Part shown: positions 33,744 through 45,400 of the stretch, one piece after another
Numbering within the stretch: the first letter of the stretch is position 1
Layout of the letters: each line of letters starts with the position of its first letter
Assembly: GCA_037043235.1 (NCBI GenBank)
Contig: JAWRVZ010000040.1
Coordinates: forward strand, 3,432,501-3,496,500
Length of the DNA stretch: 64,000 nucleotides
From: Rhodeus uyekii
Taxonomy: Eukaryota > Chordata > Actinopteri > Cypriniformes > Acheilognathidae
Direction: 5' to 3'
Notes under the pieces: model-generated
Database searches by the model: none
Seen by the model: only the letters and a program-made list of their open reading frames with translations
What the model was told of the DNA's origin: nothing
Program-made: the position numbers and the translations under genes

Positions 33744-33749
33744 TAAAAC

Positions 33750-34040
33750 TGTTATTTTATGGATCTTTCCTAGATTATTATGATCAAAAACCTTCAATTA
33801 AATTACAGTGTTAACAGTTCTATGGATAAACACTGTTATTTTACAGGTATTTACCAAATTATTACAGTCAAACACCTTTAATTAAATGATATTGCTAAGA
33901 GTTCTATGGATAAACACTGTTATTTTACAGGTACTTACTAAATGATTACAGTCAAATACCTTCAATAAAACGACAGTGTTAAGAGTTCAACAGATAAACA
34001 CTTATTTTACAGATTTCCTAAATGATTACAGTCAAACAAT
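33750..34040 (+). repeat. ~84-bp tandem repeat, about 3.5 copies
   Basis: The unit contains ctatggataaacactgttat followed by tttacaggta and attacagtcaaa. Starts at about 33820 and 33904 give the period. Divergence increases toward the right. Confidence 0.7.
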
Positions 34041-34921
34041 AAATAGTCAAGACGTGCTCAAGATTTAAAATGAAGTTTTATTTTGGCAGATAAAATAAGT
34101 ATAAACAGTATAAAAAATAATTAAAATCATCTCAAACTTCAATTTGCAGCATTTGTTTACATATAATTTAATAGTGTTTAAATTATGTAAAACGTAATCT
34201 AAAATCACAATTATTGAATAAATAAAATACAAAATTTAAATTACTTCAGTAATTAACAATAGTTTATCAAATTCTCAAACTAGGATTATGGTGACAGTCT
34301 AAACATACTGAATACAAAACTGTAACACTTTACAAAATGAACAGCACTTATACAGCGTTTATTAAAATTATACAGCATTTATTTATTAAATTTATGACTG
34401 GAGTAACGATGCTGAAAATTCACCTTTGCTAACAAGAATGAATTACATTTTAAAATATTTTCAAATAGAAAAGTTATTTTAAATTATAATATTATTTCAC
34501 AATATTACTGTTAGTATGATTAATTAAATAAATGCAGCCTTGCAGGTGAGCAGACCAAACTTCTTTTAAAAACATTAAAAATCTTATGATACCAAACTTT
34601 TGAACAGTGTGTGTGTGTGTACACTACCGGTCAAATGTTTTAGAACAGTAATTTATTTGTATGTTTTTAAAGATGTCACTTCTGCACACCAGGGCTGCAT
34701 TTCTGCTATTATATTATAAAAAATAGAAAATAAGCTGTAATATTGTGAAATATTATTAAAATGCAAAACAACTGTTTTCTATTTGAATATATTTTAAAAT
34801 GTAATTTATACCTGTGATGCAAAGCTGAATTTCCAGCATCATTACTCCAGCCTTCAGTGTCACATGATCCTTCAGAAATCATTCTGATATGAGGATTTGC
34901 TGATCAAGAAACATTCATGAC

Positions 34922-36052
34922 TTACATTTACATTTTACATTTACTCATTTAGCAGACGCTTTTATCCAAAGCGACTTACAATTTGAGGAATATAGAAGCC
35001 ATTTGTCCAAAGGATACAAAAACGCATAAGAGCGCTTACAATACAAAGTTTCAAACATTTTGAACACAAGTAGCACAAGCATGGGGAATAGAGAAAAGGA
35101 AATTTTTTTTTTTTAAGAGAGTGTTTGTGTGTCATGTTAGGTGCTCATGGAAGAGGTGCGTTTTGAGTAGTCTTTTAAACTTCGACAGGGAATCTGCATT
35201 CCGGATGAGGACAGGGAGGGCGTTCCACCAGCCCGGGGTGGTGAATGAAAATGTTCTTGTGATCGTTCTTTTTCCTCTCTGTGATGGAACCACGAGTCGC
35301 CGCTCATTGATCGATCGAAGGTTTCTGGTATGTGTGTAGAGTTGTACCAATGAATGGAAGTATGAAGGTGCTGAGTTTGTGTAAGTTCTGTATGCAAGAG
35401 TCAGTGCTTTGAATTTGATGCGTGCTGAGAGAGGGAGCCAGTGTAGCGAGATGAAGAGTGGAGTGACATGAGACCTTTTCGGTTGGTTGAATACCAGACG
35501 AGCTGCTGCATTCTGGATCAGCTGCAGGGGTTTGATTGCACTTGCGGGAAGCCCAACCAGAAGAGCATTGCAGTAGTCCAGTCTGGAAATGACCATGGCC
35601 TGCACCAGAAGTTGCGTAGCTTGCTCAGTTAGGAATGGCCTGATCCTTCTGATGTTGTACAGTGCAAACCTGCATGATCGAGCCGTCTTTGCAATGTGGT
35701 CCTTGAAGGTCAGCTGGTCCTCAAAGATCACTCCAAGATTTCTGACAGACTTTGAAGGGGTAATCGTGGTGGCACCGATCTGGATAGTGAAATCATGCTG
35801 TTGGGTTGGATCGGCAGGAAAGACTAAAAGCTCCGTCTTTGCCAGGTTGAGCTGCAGATGATGCTCTTTCATCCATGTCGAGATGTCCGCGAGGCAGCTT
35901 GTGATTCTCGCAGCCACCGTTGGATCATCTGGTTGAAATGATATGTAGAGCTGAGTGTCATCTGCGTAGCAGTGATAGGAGAAGCCGTGTGCCTCTATAA
36001 TGGGACCCAGTGATGTGGTGTACATGGTGAAGAGAAGTGGTCGAAGAACTTT
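34922..36052 (-). mobile_element. 5'-truncated L2-like LINE
   Basis: The minus-strand ORF (stop at 35132) has the catalytic block [17 protein letters not shown], then [50 protein letters not shown] and SLHWLPL. All are typical of L2/CR1-group RT. The 3' end carries the tail cagacgcttttatccaaagc that is shared with the SINEs at 9806 and 62612. It is truncated upstream of the YADD block and interrupts a repeat copy. Confidence 0.9.
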
Positions 36053-36369
36053 TAGAATTATTAGAATTATTATCAATGTTGAAACCAGTTCTTTTTATGA
36101 TTCTTTGATAAATAGAAAGTTGCAAAGAACAGTATTTATCTGAAATTGAAAGCTTTTGTAACATTGTATAACGTTCAAAAGTTTTGGGTTGGTAAGATTT
36201 TGTTTTTTTTGGGAAATAACTTAAAGAAATTCATAATTTGTTTCAGCAAGAATGCATTAAAGTGACAGTATAGACATTTATAATGTTGCAAAAGCTTTAT
36301 ATTTCAGATAAATGCTGTTCTTTTGAACTTTCTATTCATTAAATAATCCTGAAAAAAATGTACACAGCT

Positions 36370-36716
36370 TGTAACGAGTTATAGTGGGTAATGCTCCTTT
36401 AAGGCGGAGCGCTTTTTCACTCTCTCAAGAGCAGTAATGAGGTCGTTCGAACAGAGCGCGGGCAGGGAAGCATCGCATGTATGTGGAGTGAGGTTTTTCA
36501 CACAATTTTCATTTATGTTGCTCTTACTGTTGTTTTGTTGTTGTGTGGTAACGCGATTGTGCGTGAAGCATTGTTTGCCAACCTCCCCGGTGTGTAGTAT
36601 GGACAGTTCCTTTTAATAAAGGACCCCTCCTGTGGAATATCAGCTGTGTCTTACTAGTGCTTCACTCTACATTTAGGCAAGCTATCCGGCCTCTCCTAGA
36701 GAATAAACGCGTTACA
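36370..36716 (+). mobile_element. Solo LTR with 4-bp TSD
   Basis: A 347-bp sequence starts tgtaacgagtta and ends gcgttaca, with agct on both sides (36366-36369 and 36717-36720). It has a polyadenylation-like aataaa near ttttaataaagga. A 4-bp duplication is usual for gamma-type endogenous retroviruses and some other LTR elements. It interrupts a repeat copy. Confidence 0.85.
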
Positions 36717-36867
36717 AGCTGTTTTCAACATGAATAATAATAGTAAATGTTTCTTAAGCAGCACATTAGCATATCAGAATGATTTCTGAAGGATCATGTG
36801 ACACTAAAGACTGGAGTAATATATGCTGAAAATTCAGCTTTCGTAATGTTTGTATGTCAATACTCAC

Positions 36868-37260
36868 CGCTCCTGAAGATCGTGTGGCTGGATTTTTTCT
36901 TCCTAAAATGTATTTTACACACACACACACGCACACATTAGCCATTTACTTACTAACAGGGATTTTCAAAAGAGCTTGTACAAGACTCCGTTCTCAGTTC
37001 GCTCATTTACAAAGCTCTTATATAGACTTAAAAAAAAAAAATCTTAATCCTAGTTTAAAATATTAACACATGCTAACAACACACAGTAACGTTAATGTTA
37101 GCTAATACATTGAACTATGTAATGACGTTATCGCGATTAGATTATTACACATTACATCACAATGTAGCAGACTATATTTTTTTTAATAAAAGCTAACTTA
37201 TTTAACTTACCTTCTGTAGTTGTCCAGTAATGTTACACGTTGGTAAAAGTCGTTGGCCAT
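36868..37260 (-). other. Gene-like 5' end on the minus strand (two candidate exons)
   Basis: From an ATG at 37258-37260 the minus strand reads MANDFYQRVTLLDNYR and ends at a strong donor, gtaagt (37211/37210). A second short exon at 36868-36901 has an acceptor (ttttag) and a donor (gtgagt) and continues in frame as RKKKSSHTIFRS. A CCAAT box (37519-37523) and GC-rich motifs lie upstream on that strand. No further exons were found. It may be a captured host 5' end or a transposon gene. I do not recognise the protein. Confidence 0.35.
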
Positions 37261-37661
37261 ATTGCATTTTTTCTTGTTTGTTCACCATTAACAATCCGCA
37301 ACTTAAATTTGCCTAAAATAGAAAACTTTGCAGTCCGACGTAAAATAATCAATGTAATAATCCATGCAAAACCGAGCTGAAGTAGTACTGTGCACTGCAA
37401 ATGGCGAGCTGCAACTCACACAGACAGATACGCGTGCGCACACACTCGCTTTCCAACTATTTTTTTTTTTCAAATTTGAAAAAAGGCGCGCACGCTGTAA
37501 AAGGCGCGCACATTTGTCATTGGCCAGATTCCTGGATGAAACTCAGCATAACCAATCATGCTCAAAGCAACACAGACATACAATAATGTGGCATTTGTAG
37601 GCTGTTGTATTAAATAATTGTTTAAATTGTGTTTTCATTGGACATATATATGTGTATATTG

Positions 37662-37663
<2 letters not shown>

Positions 37664-37712
<49 letters not shown>
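37664..37712. repeat. (AT)n microsatellite
   Basis: About 49 bp of almost uninterrupted alternating AT. Confidence 0.9.
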
Positions 37713-37714
<2 letters not shown>

Positions 37715-37718
<4 letters not shown>

Positions 37719-38415
37719 GTTTTTTTATTGCAGTAAAACACAATTTATTTACCTGACCTTTCCTTTAGAAATATTCTGCCTAATAATGTCAACTCTCATT
37801 TTCACTTTTACTGTGTGCCACTGTTACACAACCTGTTGGTTTAGGTTTAATCTTCTGTCCAAAGCAACACTTGTTTGCTAACATTGCATAATCAGGCATA
37901 ATATTATGACCTTCCTAATATTGTGTTGGTCCCCCTTTTGCTGGTAAAAAAAAAGCCCTGACCCCCAATATGTTAGCAACAGATCCTTTAAGTCTTGTAA
38001 GCAATGCACACGCACCTGGCCACCATGATGCAAAAGAAAATATGATTCATCGGAATCTGTGCTCCGTGGTCCAGTTCTGATGCTCACTGTTCCGATGCCC
38101 ACTGTTAGCACTTTTGGCAGTGGACAGGAGTCCGCATGGACACCCTGACTGGTCAGTGGCTATGCCACCCCATATGCAATAAACTGAGAAGCTCTGTGTA
38201 TTCTGACCGCTTTCTATCAGAACCAGCATTAACTTCTTGAGCAGTTTGAGCTCCAGTAGCTCATCTGTTAATCCTTACGCTTGACCATTTTTCCTGCTTC
38301 TAACACATCAACTTTGAGCACAAAAACAGCTTGGGCTTTTGCATGGCTTTTTGTTTGTGGACTTGTCTGCATTTACTCGTTTGCATTTAATCTTTTGCAG
38401 CCTGTTATTTTAGGA
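37715..38415. other. No gene recognised
   Basis: Only short ORFs on the minus strand (37878-38229) are present, with no recognisable motif. Confidence 0.4.
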
Positions 38416-39423
38416 CAAAAACGTCTCAGGTTACTTACGTAACCCTAGTTCCCTTAGAGGGAACGAGACACTGCGTCGGAACGCATATGGGAACGCATTA
38501 GCGTGATTGTCTCTTGAAGCGCAATTGAAACCAGGTGTGCGAGTGCAATCACCGAGGGTGATATCATGAGCCAGGAGTATAAAGGCACGCAGTGAACTAG
38601 AAGCCTCAGCTTAACTAGTGTCTGAAACAGCCGGCGTGCGATGGAGCTGAGGCTACGAGACGCAGTGTCTCGTTCCCTCTAAGGGAACTAGGGTTACGTA
38701 AGTAACCTGAGACGTTCCCTGTCAAGGGAACTCAACACTGCGTCGGAACGCATATGGGAACGAGAATACCCACGGCGCCTCAGCGAACGGAGTACGCCAA
38801 GCTAACGTAGCTCACTACGAAAGGGCCAAGGTTCCCAAAGCGGGGTTAAGGTCTAACTGGTAGAACCTAATAAGAGTATGCGGTGAGGACCAGCCAGCCG
38901 CATCACAAGTATCAGCAAGGGGAGCCCCTGCGCAAAAGCTTTTAGAGGTAGCCATGCTCCGGTAGAGTGGGCGTGGACATGCAGTAGGAACTGCTGACCC
39001 GCCGAGCCATAAGTCAGTGAGATAGCCTCGACTATCCACCTGCTCAAAGATAGTTCTGACGCTGGAGCTCCCTTAGGAGCCCCGAAGCATACAAAGAGTA
39101 GGTCTGACCTACGTAATGAAACCGCTCTGCGGACGTAGGTGTCCAGTGCTCACACTGGACAGACCTTGTTCTTGGACTCCTGGTCACGACTGGAGGGGAA
39201 GACATAAGGCCTGCAGTATAGTGTGACGAGCCGGGCTCGAACGCACTTTAGGAACATATCCAGGTCTGGAAAAGAGGAAAGCTTTCGCCAGACAAGGAAC
39301 AAACTCCAAACAGGAGGGGCCACTGAGAGGGCCTGAAGGTCACCAAGCCTCTAAAAGGAGGAGATGGCTAAAAGGAACACCGTTTTAAGGGTGAGTAATT
39401 CCTCCGAGATGTCCTCGAGTGGC

Positions 39424-39660
39424 TCAAGGGTGCCTGGGACAGAGCCTGGAGAACCAGGGACAGGTCCCAGCCCGAGAGCGTACTGCTGGCCTTAGCCTCA
39501 AAGTGCCACGAAGGAAACGCACTACTAGGGGGTCCCAACCCCGAGGGGTACCACTTGGGGGTACGTGGTAAGCCGTAATGGCAGCCATGTACACCTTAAG
39601 CGTGGAGGGGGACAACCCGGCAGCGAACTTTTCTTGTAGAACTCCAGGACGATACCACAT
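39424..39660 (-). pseudogene. DIRS tyrosine recombinase fragment
   Basis: The minus-strand ORF reads LQEKFAAGLSPSTLKVYMAA and DPLVVRFLRGTLRLRPAVRS. This is the recombinase segment where S-P-S-T-L-K-V-Y-x-A-A-I is followed by the F-L-R-G-x-x-R-L-R-P block in fish DIRS elements. It lies between the RT part and the internal complementary region, the expected place. Catalytic Arg/His/Tyr residues were not located. Confidence 0.75.
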
Positions 39661-40849
39661 GGCAGGTCACTGGGTCTAAATGTTTGTCACTGCACCAGGA
39701 AGTGAAAATATTTCACTTCTGAGCGTAGAGCTTCTTCGTGGACGGGGCTCTAGAGTGGAGACTGGTCTCAACGACCTCAGTCGAGAGACCTGAGTCTATG
39801 AGTCGGGCCACCTCAGAGGCCAGACCCACAGATTCCACAGTTCCGGGCGAGGATGAAGTATCCTGCCCTAAGCCTGGAACAGAAGGTCCACTCTGACGGG
39901 AACCTCCAAAGAGTGCCGTCTAGGAGGGACACCAAGTCCGAGAACTACACCCTGCCCGGCCACTGCGGGGCAATAAAGGTGAGACGGACCCTGTCCTGGC
40001 GAACTTTCTCTAGAACCCTGGGAGCAGAGCAACCGGGGAAAGGTGTACAAGAGGAGCCTCAGCTACTCATGTCGTATCGCATCCAGCCAGAGAGAAGCTG
40101 GGAGAACAGGGGGGAATAGAGCAGGCAGCGAGCCGTCTCTCGAGACGGAACGGGCCGGAATTCCCCCCATCTGCTCCAACACCTCGGTGTGGAGTCCTAT
40201 TCCCCGGGCCTCAGCCCCTGTCTCGACAGGAAGTCTGCCCCCGAATTTGGGGACCCCGGGATGTAAACTGCTCGAAGGGAGCTGAGTTTCCCTTTGGGTC
40301 CCCAGGAGGTCTGGGAGAAAAGCTTGAAGTGCTAAACGGACAGCCACGCTTCCGGCACATACTATATGCCAGGAGAGGTGGAGTCTGCTCCACAGACCCT
40401 AAGTCGAGCGGCCCCTCGGGGCCACCCCCCAACCCGAGCGGGAGGCGTCTGTCAACAGCGTCACGCGGTGACAGAGTGATCCCAGTACGGGCCTTCGGGA
40501 AAGAAACCAGGCTTTCTTCCACTGATGCAAGACCCGCAGCATCGCTTTGAGACCTTGATCAAGCGGAAAAGGTTGCCCCTCGAGGAAAACCCCCTGGTTT
40601 TTGAGCCACCATAATGGTCACAGATGGCGCAGGCCTAGTGGAAAAGCACTGGGAACTGCCGCCACAAAATTTAACACTTCCTAGAAGCGTCTGACCATGA
40701 GTGGCCGACCTAGCCTTATGCTCTCGACTGAGGACGGGGTGGAGGCAACACGCACGGGTAGAAACCGTGCTGAGTTTGACCCAAAGTCCCGTACAACACG
40801 AGGGACGTAGTGCTCTGCCTCGGCAAGAGCACATTCCTCCCGGTATTCA

Positions 40850-41330
40850 GTCTCAGCCCGAGCTCCTAAATGTGTGCGAGAACAACATCTCGATGTCGCA
40901 CCGCGCTCTCCCGAGACTGGGCCGGAAAGAGCCAGTCGTAGAAGAGATACATACATAAACCTCCCGGGAAGAAGAGCCCTGAAGCCAAGCTGGCCCGCAG
41001 GAAACAGCCGGCAGGGATACAACGGCTCTGGAGAGGAGAGCGGTCTTAGCAACCTCGGTTGTGAGACCAATACCATGCGCTAGGCCCCCTCGGAGGCCGA
41101 GCACATCTACTCCAGAACTCCCAGGAGCGGAGCTAGAGCTGCATCCACGCACTTGTTGAAAGTGTGAGGAGATAAGCTAGGCCGAACGGAAGAACTTGGT
41201 ATAGATAAGCCTTGTCCCCTAAGGCGAATCTGAGGAACTTCCGGTACTGTGGAAGGATGGAGACATGCAAATATGCGTCCTTCAGATCTGTCGCGACAAG
41301 CCGGTCCTCAGGCCTGGCTTGCACTACAAA
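40850..41330 (-). pseudogene. DIRS reverse transcriptase fragment
   Basis: The minus-strand ORF 41324-41133 reads RLVATDLKDAYLHVSILPQY and VLPFGLAY, the RT blocks around the first catalytic Asp (TDLKDAYFHV-type) and the LPFGL motif. The expected metal-binding L-D-D-W block would lie at about 40940-40960, where another frame reads MYLFYDWLF, so the catalytic pair is lost. Confidence 0.8.
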
Positions 41331-41699
41331 CTGCTTCAGAGTTAACTCTCTAAATCTCAGTGGCGAAGATCTAAAGTAGGACGCAAGCCTCCATCCCTTC
41401 TAGGGACGATGAAGTATCGGCTATAAAAGCCCGGACCTCTGGCTGAGAGAGGAACATACCTTATGGCCTCTTTCCCCAGCAATGGGTCGACTCCCTATCC
41501 CATGACCAGAGCCTGCTCGGGGACCACCAGAGTAGGCAGAACCCCCGAAAAATCCGGGTGGATAGACCCGGAACAAAGTAGCATATCATTCTGATACGGT
41601 ACGCAGGACCCTTCTGAGAGATACCTGGCAGACGTAACCACGCTACCATGAAATCTACTAAGGGTATCAGTCTCTCGAGACTGACCTCTGGACAGATAT

Positions 41700-43160
41700 G
41701 TTTTTCTACTCGGGGCCCTGGATGGCACCAGAGAGCCTCCGGAGCAGATGCTCTAAAACCCTCCTCAGAGGGGGCAGCCTGCCCAGTGCGCCCCGTGTGG
41801 GGCACAACCGGAAGTAGCTACCTGTGATGAGCATGACCCGGCCCCCTCGAGGTACCGAGCCTGCTACCGCGCTTACAGGGCACTGATCTACCCCTCGAGG
41901 CAGACCAGCGGGGGGCCCCTGCCTAGCCTGGAGGACAGCCCTCAGATCTGTCCTGCCAGAAGGCTGCAGCTGAGCGTGACAACCTGTACTGCCACCCAAC
42001 AGAGGGGGCTGTCAGGTGACAACGCTCTGCCGCTGAGCAGCGCGGTAGGAGGAGCCGCTGCTGGGCTGCGGCTGGCTCGCAGTCCCAGACACTCGAGAGC
42101 GACGGGGAAGAATTCTCCTGAATGCTACCTCCCGCTTTGCAGCCTCATTAAACCTTTCGACTGCCATCTCGATAGCATCGCCGAAGAGGCCAGGAGGCAT
42201 AAGAGGGGCATAAAGAGGATATTCTTATTTTTGTCTCTCTCTCTCAGCGCGGTCAAAAAGAATGGCGCAGAGAGAGATAGCAGTGGCCCTGCGCAGCTCG
42301 GCGACTGCCAAAGGGCCATCCCCCGCCGTCATCGAGGATATGGGCGGCGTCGGGATTTCAGGGGCGGCGATGAATGGTGCGCGAAATAACTCGCCAACTT
42401 CCACTCTAGGCATCGCCCCTAACCCGGCCACAGGAGTAGTATAGTTAACGGCTCAACGCTGCTATACACTCTGTGAGAAGCGGGCTATTTCCATGACCTC
42501 AACACCTCGATGTGGAGGTTCGGGAAAAAAAAGCAAATCCCGACGCTGAGGCTGTACTCGGGCGGCAGGCAACGCTTGTCCTTGAACGAGCGTCCCTTGG
42601 CTCAGCTGGTCACTCGAGACCCAGCCTCGCCATTGCCCAAAACCTCAAGCAGCTCCTCAAATGCAGATGAGATTGATGGCGGTTCAACCTCATCCACATC
42701 GATGCTGACTAAATCCACCTCCAATTTCTCAAAATTGGAGAAGTTCAGCAACGCTTCCTCACCCTGGTCGGAAGTAGTCACCACATGGTGCGCTTCCGAG
42801 TCCTGCGTGAGGGTAGATTTAACAGGAAAGGGAGAAGAAAAGGCGTCCCCGTCTCCAACCCCGCTGTTAAACCCAGTTGTGATCCTCATGAGCGCGACCG
42901 CCGCTGAGCCTCAGCTGCAGCGGGGCGAGATCACGAGGACCGCGAGCCTGAGCAGTTCCCTCAAAAACTGCCAGGCAGAGCGGAGAGTGCGCGGCGGCAG
43001 CCGCAAACACTCTGCACACTCAAAGCCCTCGAGCAGTGAGCATGCATGCAAACATGTGACACAGAGAGCGTGTATATCACTGCCCGTGATGAAACGCGGC
43101 AGGAGTGACACAACGCAGAAATCTGTGTACCCGCCATCAAAACATAGGTAAGTGAAAATC
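41700..43160 (-). pseudogene. DIRS gag region, several frames
   Basis: Gag-like pieces are read in at least three minus-strand ORFs. An acidic, E-rich piece at 42889-42602 includes SSAFEELLEVLGNGEA. GLGAMPRVEVGELFRAPFIA and AVAELRRATAISLCAILFDR lie at 42431-42225. PPGLFGDAIEMAVERFNEAA lies at 42200-42012. These resemble the order in fish DIRS Gag. Stops and frameshifts separate them. Confidence 0.7.
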
Positions 43161-43394
43161 AAACTTACAGCCAGCAATGCACTTTACACACACGTTAGCT
43201 TCGAGCGCTGTTGAAGACACTAAAGCTGAGGCTTCTAGTTCACTGCGTGCCTTTATACTCCTGGCTCATGATATCACCCTCGGTGATTGCACTCGCACAC
43301 CTGGTTTCAATTGCGCTTCAAGAGACAATCACGCTAATGCGTTCCCATATGCGTTCCGACGCAGTGTTGAGTTCCCTTGACAGGGAACTTCAGT

Positions 43395-44690
43395 TTCATT
43401 TTAATCATGGTATAGTCTCATGAGACAGACGTTTTAGACAGACTTCGAGTGGTTGCCCCTGTTGCGTTTTAGGACAATTTGATGTTCTACAAATCATTAT
43501 AAACTTTTGTGCCTGAGGCAATTCATTTATGTAACAAATGTGTCTTATTATTATTATTTATTTATTTTATTTTTGCCGTATAAAAATAAATGTTAAATGT
43601 TAAATGTAACCCTTCTCATCTTAAATGTCTTGATTGAACTAAGGGCTAGTCCTAGCTTAACCCTGTCTGTGAGACCAGGCCTGGGTTTGGGGTTAAGGTT
43701 AGTATTAGGATTATTCACCACAATGCTGTAAATACGAGTGATAAGCTTGTAAGTCCTGATATTTATGAGTAGAAGATGTGTCAGTTAGAAACGTATAGAA
43801 ACGTATATAAACGTATATGTCAGTTAGAAAGGTATTTGGCATTGACATTGTCAAGGCTTTCAGTGTTAGGGTTAGGGTTAGGTAAGCTAATGCATAAAAC
43901 AGCGTTAATCAAATGTATATGTGATATGTGTAAATAATTGAGTTTGATTTATTTGTATGTGATTGTTTTTTGTTGTTTGTTCGTTGTTCTTTGATATGAA
44001 TATTGGTTGTAAATATATTGTGTTCTAGAATAGGTTATTCATTTCAAGTTAATCATTGTGTGATTGGTTGTACGTGTGACGTGCACGTCGCTGCGTGGCG
44101 GGATGAAGGGAGTTCTCGCGAGAGACTTCATTCACGTTATAAAGTTAAGTGAATGAACATCGCGGGTGACTGAGTGTGATTTATAATCAACATATATCAC
44201 TCCCTTACAGGTATGCACGTTTGGAAAGACAGGTTTGAGTGTCATGAGTGTTTTGTCTAGCATATTCGAGTGTTGTGCGGGTTAAGTGTTTTCAGTATCA
44301 ACGTGTTCAGTTAACTCAAATGTACCGCAATAGCGCGGTATGTGCTTTGTTATATGTGCTTTAATGCTTTCGTTACTCGTTGTTTCTGTTAAGTGTAAAG
44401 CTATGTACTAGTTGTATATAATTTGTGTATGTGTCTGTTTCTGTTGTATTCACGTTATAAGGTTAAATGAATGAACATCGTGGGTGACTGAGTGTGATTT
44501 ATAACCAACATATATCACTCCCTTACTCCCTTACAGGAGTATTACATATATAAACAATAAAGTTTACTGTGGCTTCTTAAGAACACATCTGATGCACATT
44601 CTTGGATCTTCATTTTCTAGAAGTAGGCTAGAATTATTCATTTACAGAAAAATATGGTATAAATAAAACAATGTATTAATTTACATATAT
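43395..44690. repeat. Intergenic DNA with an 85-bp direct repeat
   Basis: Segments 44129-44213 and 44448-44536 match closely (cacgttataaagttaagtga ... gaacatcgcgggtgactgag ... atatatcactcccttacag). Just before the first is tctcgcgagag, a palindrome known from CpG-type promoters. Three TTAGGG units occur at about 43866. No ORF is recognised. The arrangement could be part of an LTR or a promoter from the hAT-like cargo. Confidence 0.5.
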
Positions 44691-45400
44691 TGTTCGTAAT
44701 TTTACATGGATTTGTATGTATTGAATGAAAACAAAAAAGATAATAATAAGGTAATTGTCCTGTATTAAAACTGGAAATTACTGTAATTTGTCATTAATGA
44801 TTAAATCCTTAAAATAATGGTCAAATTGTTAATTATTACATATATTGGTTGTAATTTTACATGAATTTGTACGTAATGTATAAAAATAGAAAAATACTGT
44901 ATAAATAATACAGTAATTTTCTGTATAAAAATGTTTGAATTACTGTAATTTTTCATTTAATGATATAATCCTTAAAATAACAGTCAAGTTGTTAATTTAC
45001 TGATATTTATTGTAATTTTACATGAATTTGTACGTAATGGATAAAAATAGAAAGAATACTGTATAAATAATACAGTAATTTTCTGTATAAAAAATAAGAA
45101 TTACTGTAATTTGTCATTAATGATATAATCCTTAAAATAACAGTCAATTTGTTAATTTACCGATATTTATTGTAATTTTACATGAATTTGTACGTAATGT
45201 ATAAAAATAGAAAAATACTGTATAAATAATACAGTAATTTTCTGTATAAAAAATAAGAATTACTGTAATTGGTCATTAATGATATAATCCTTAAAATAAC
45301 AGTCAAGTTGTTAATTTACTGATATTTATTGTAATTTTACATAGTTTTAAACATAATTTAGATTTACAAAAAAATACTGTAAAAAATTTGAGTTATTTTC
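44690..45400 (+). repeat. ~160-bp tandem repeat, about 4.5 copies
   Basis: The phrase gtaattttacatgaatttgt recurs at about 44693, 44851, 45012, 45172 and 45331, giving a period of 158-161 bp. Each unit also has tactgtataaataatacagt and taatccttaaaata. Sequence is AT-rich and noncoding. It abuts the right end of the hAT-like element. Confidence 0.85.

Larger units (their letters stand above)
34240..36860. repeat. Cluster of three diverged copies of a common fish repeat
   Basis: Blocks such as catcattactccagccttca, gtgtcacatgatccttcaga and aaagttttgggttggtaag recur: at about 34380-34610 (inverted), 34612-34920 plus 36055-36200 (split by an L2-like LINE), and 36200-36369 plus 36717-36845 (inverted, split by a solo LTR). 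They serve as pre-existing insertion targets inside the hAT-like element. Confidence 0.65.
38421..43388 (-). mobile_element. Structurally complete DIRS-type retrotransposon
   Basis: Inverted terminal repeats of about 150 bp lie at 38460-38612 and 43219-43388; they share ctgcgtcggaacgcatatgg, gcgcaattgaaaccaggtgt and caatcaccgagggtgatatc. An internal complementary region lies at 38659-38762. Its first half (38659-38715) is the exact reverse complement of the left tip (38421-38477), and its second half (38714-38762) of the right tip (43340-43388). That is the DIRS hallmark. On the minus strand gag, RT, RNase H and tyrosine recombinase fragments follow in DIRS order. No target duplication is expected or seen; a shared AAC trinucleotide occurs at the tips. 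The ORFs are broken throughout. Confidence 0.92.

Noticed and set aside
43866..43885. Telomere-like TTAGGG repeats
   Set aside because: Only about three units, too short to be a telomere or a meaningful interstitial array.
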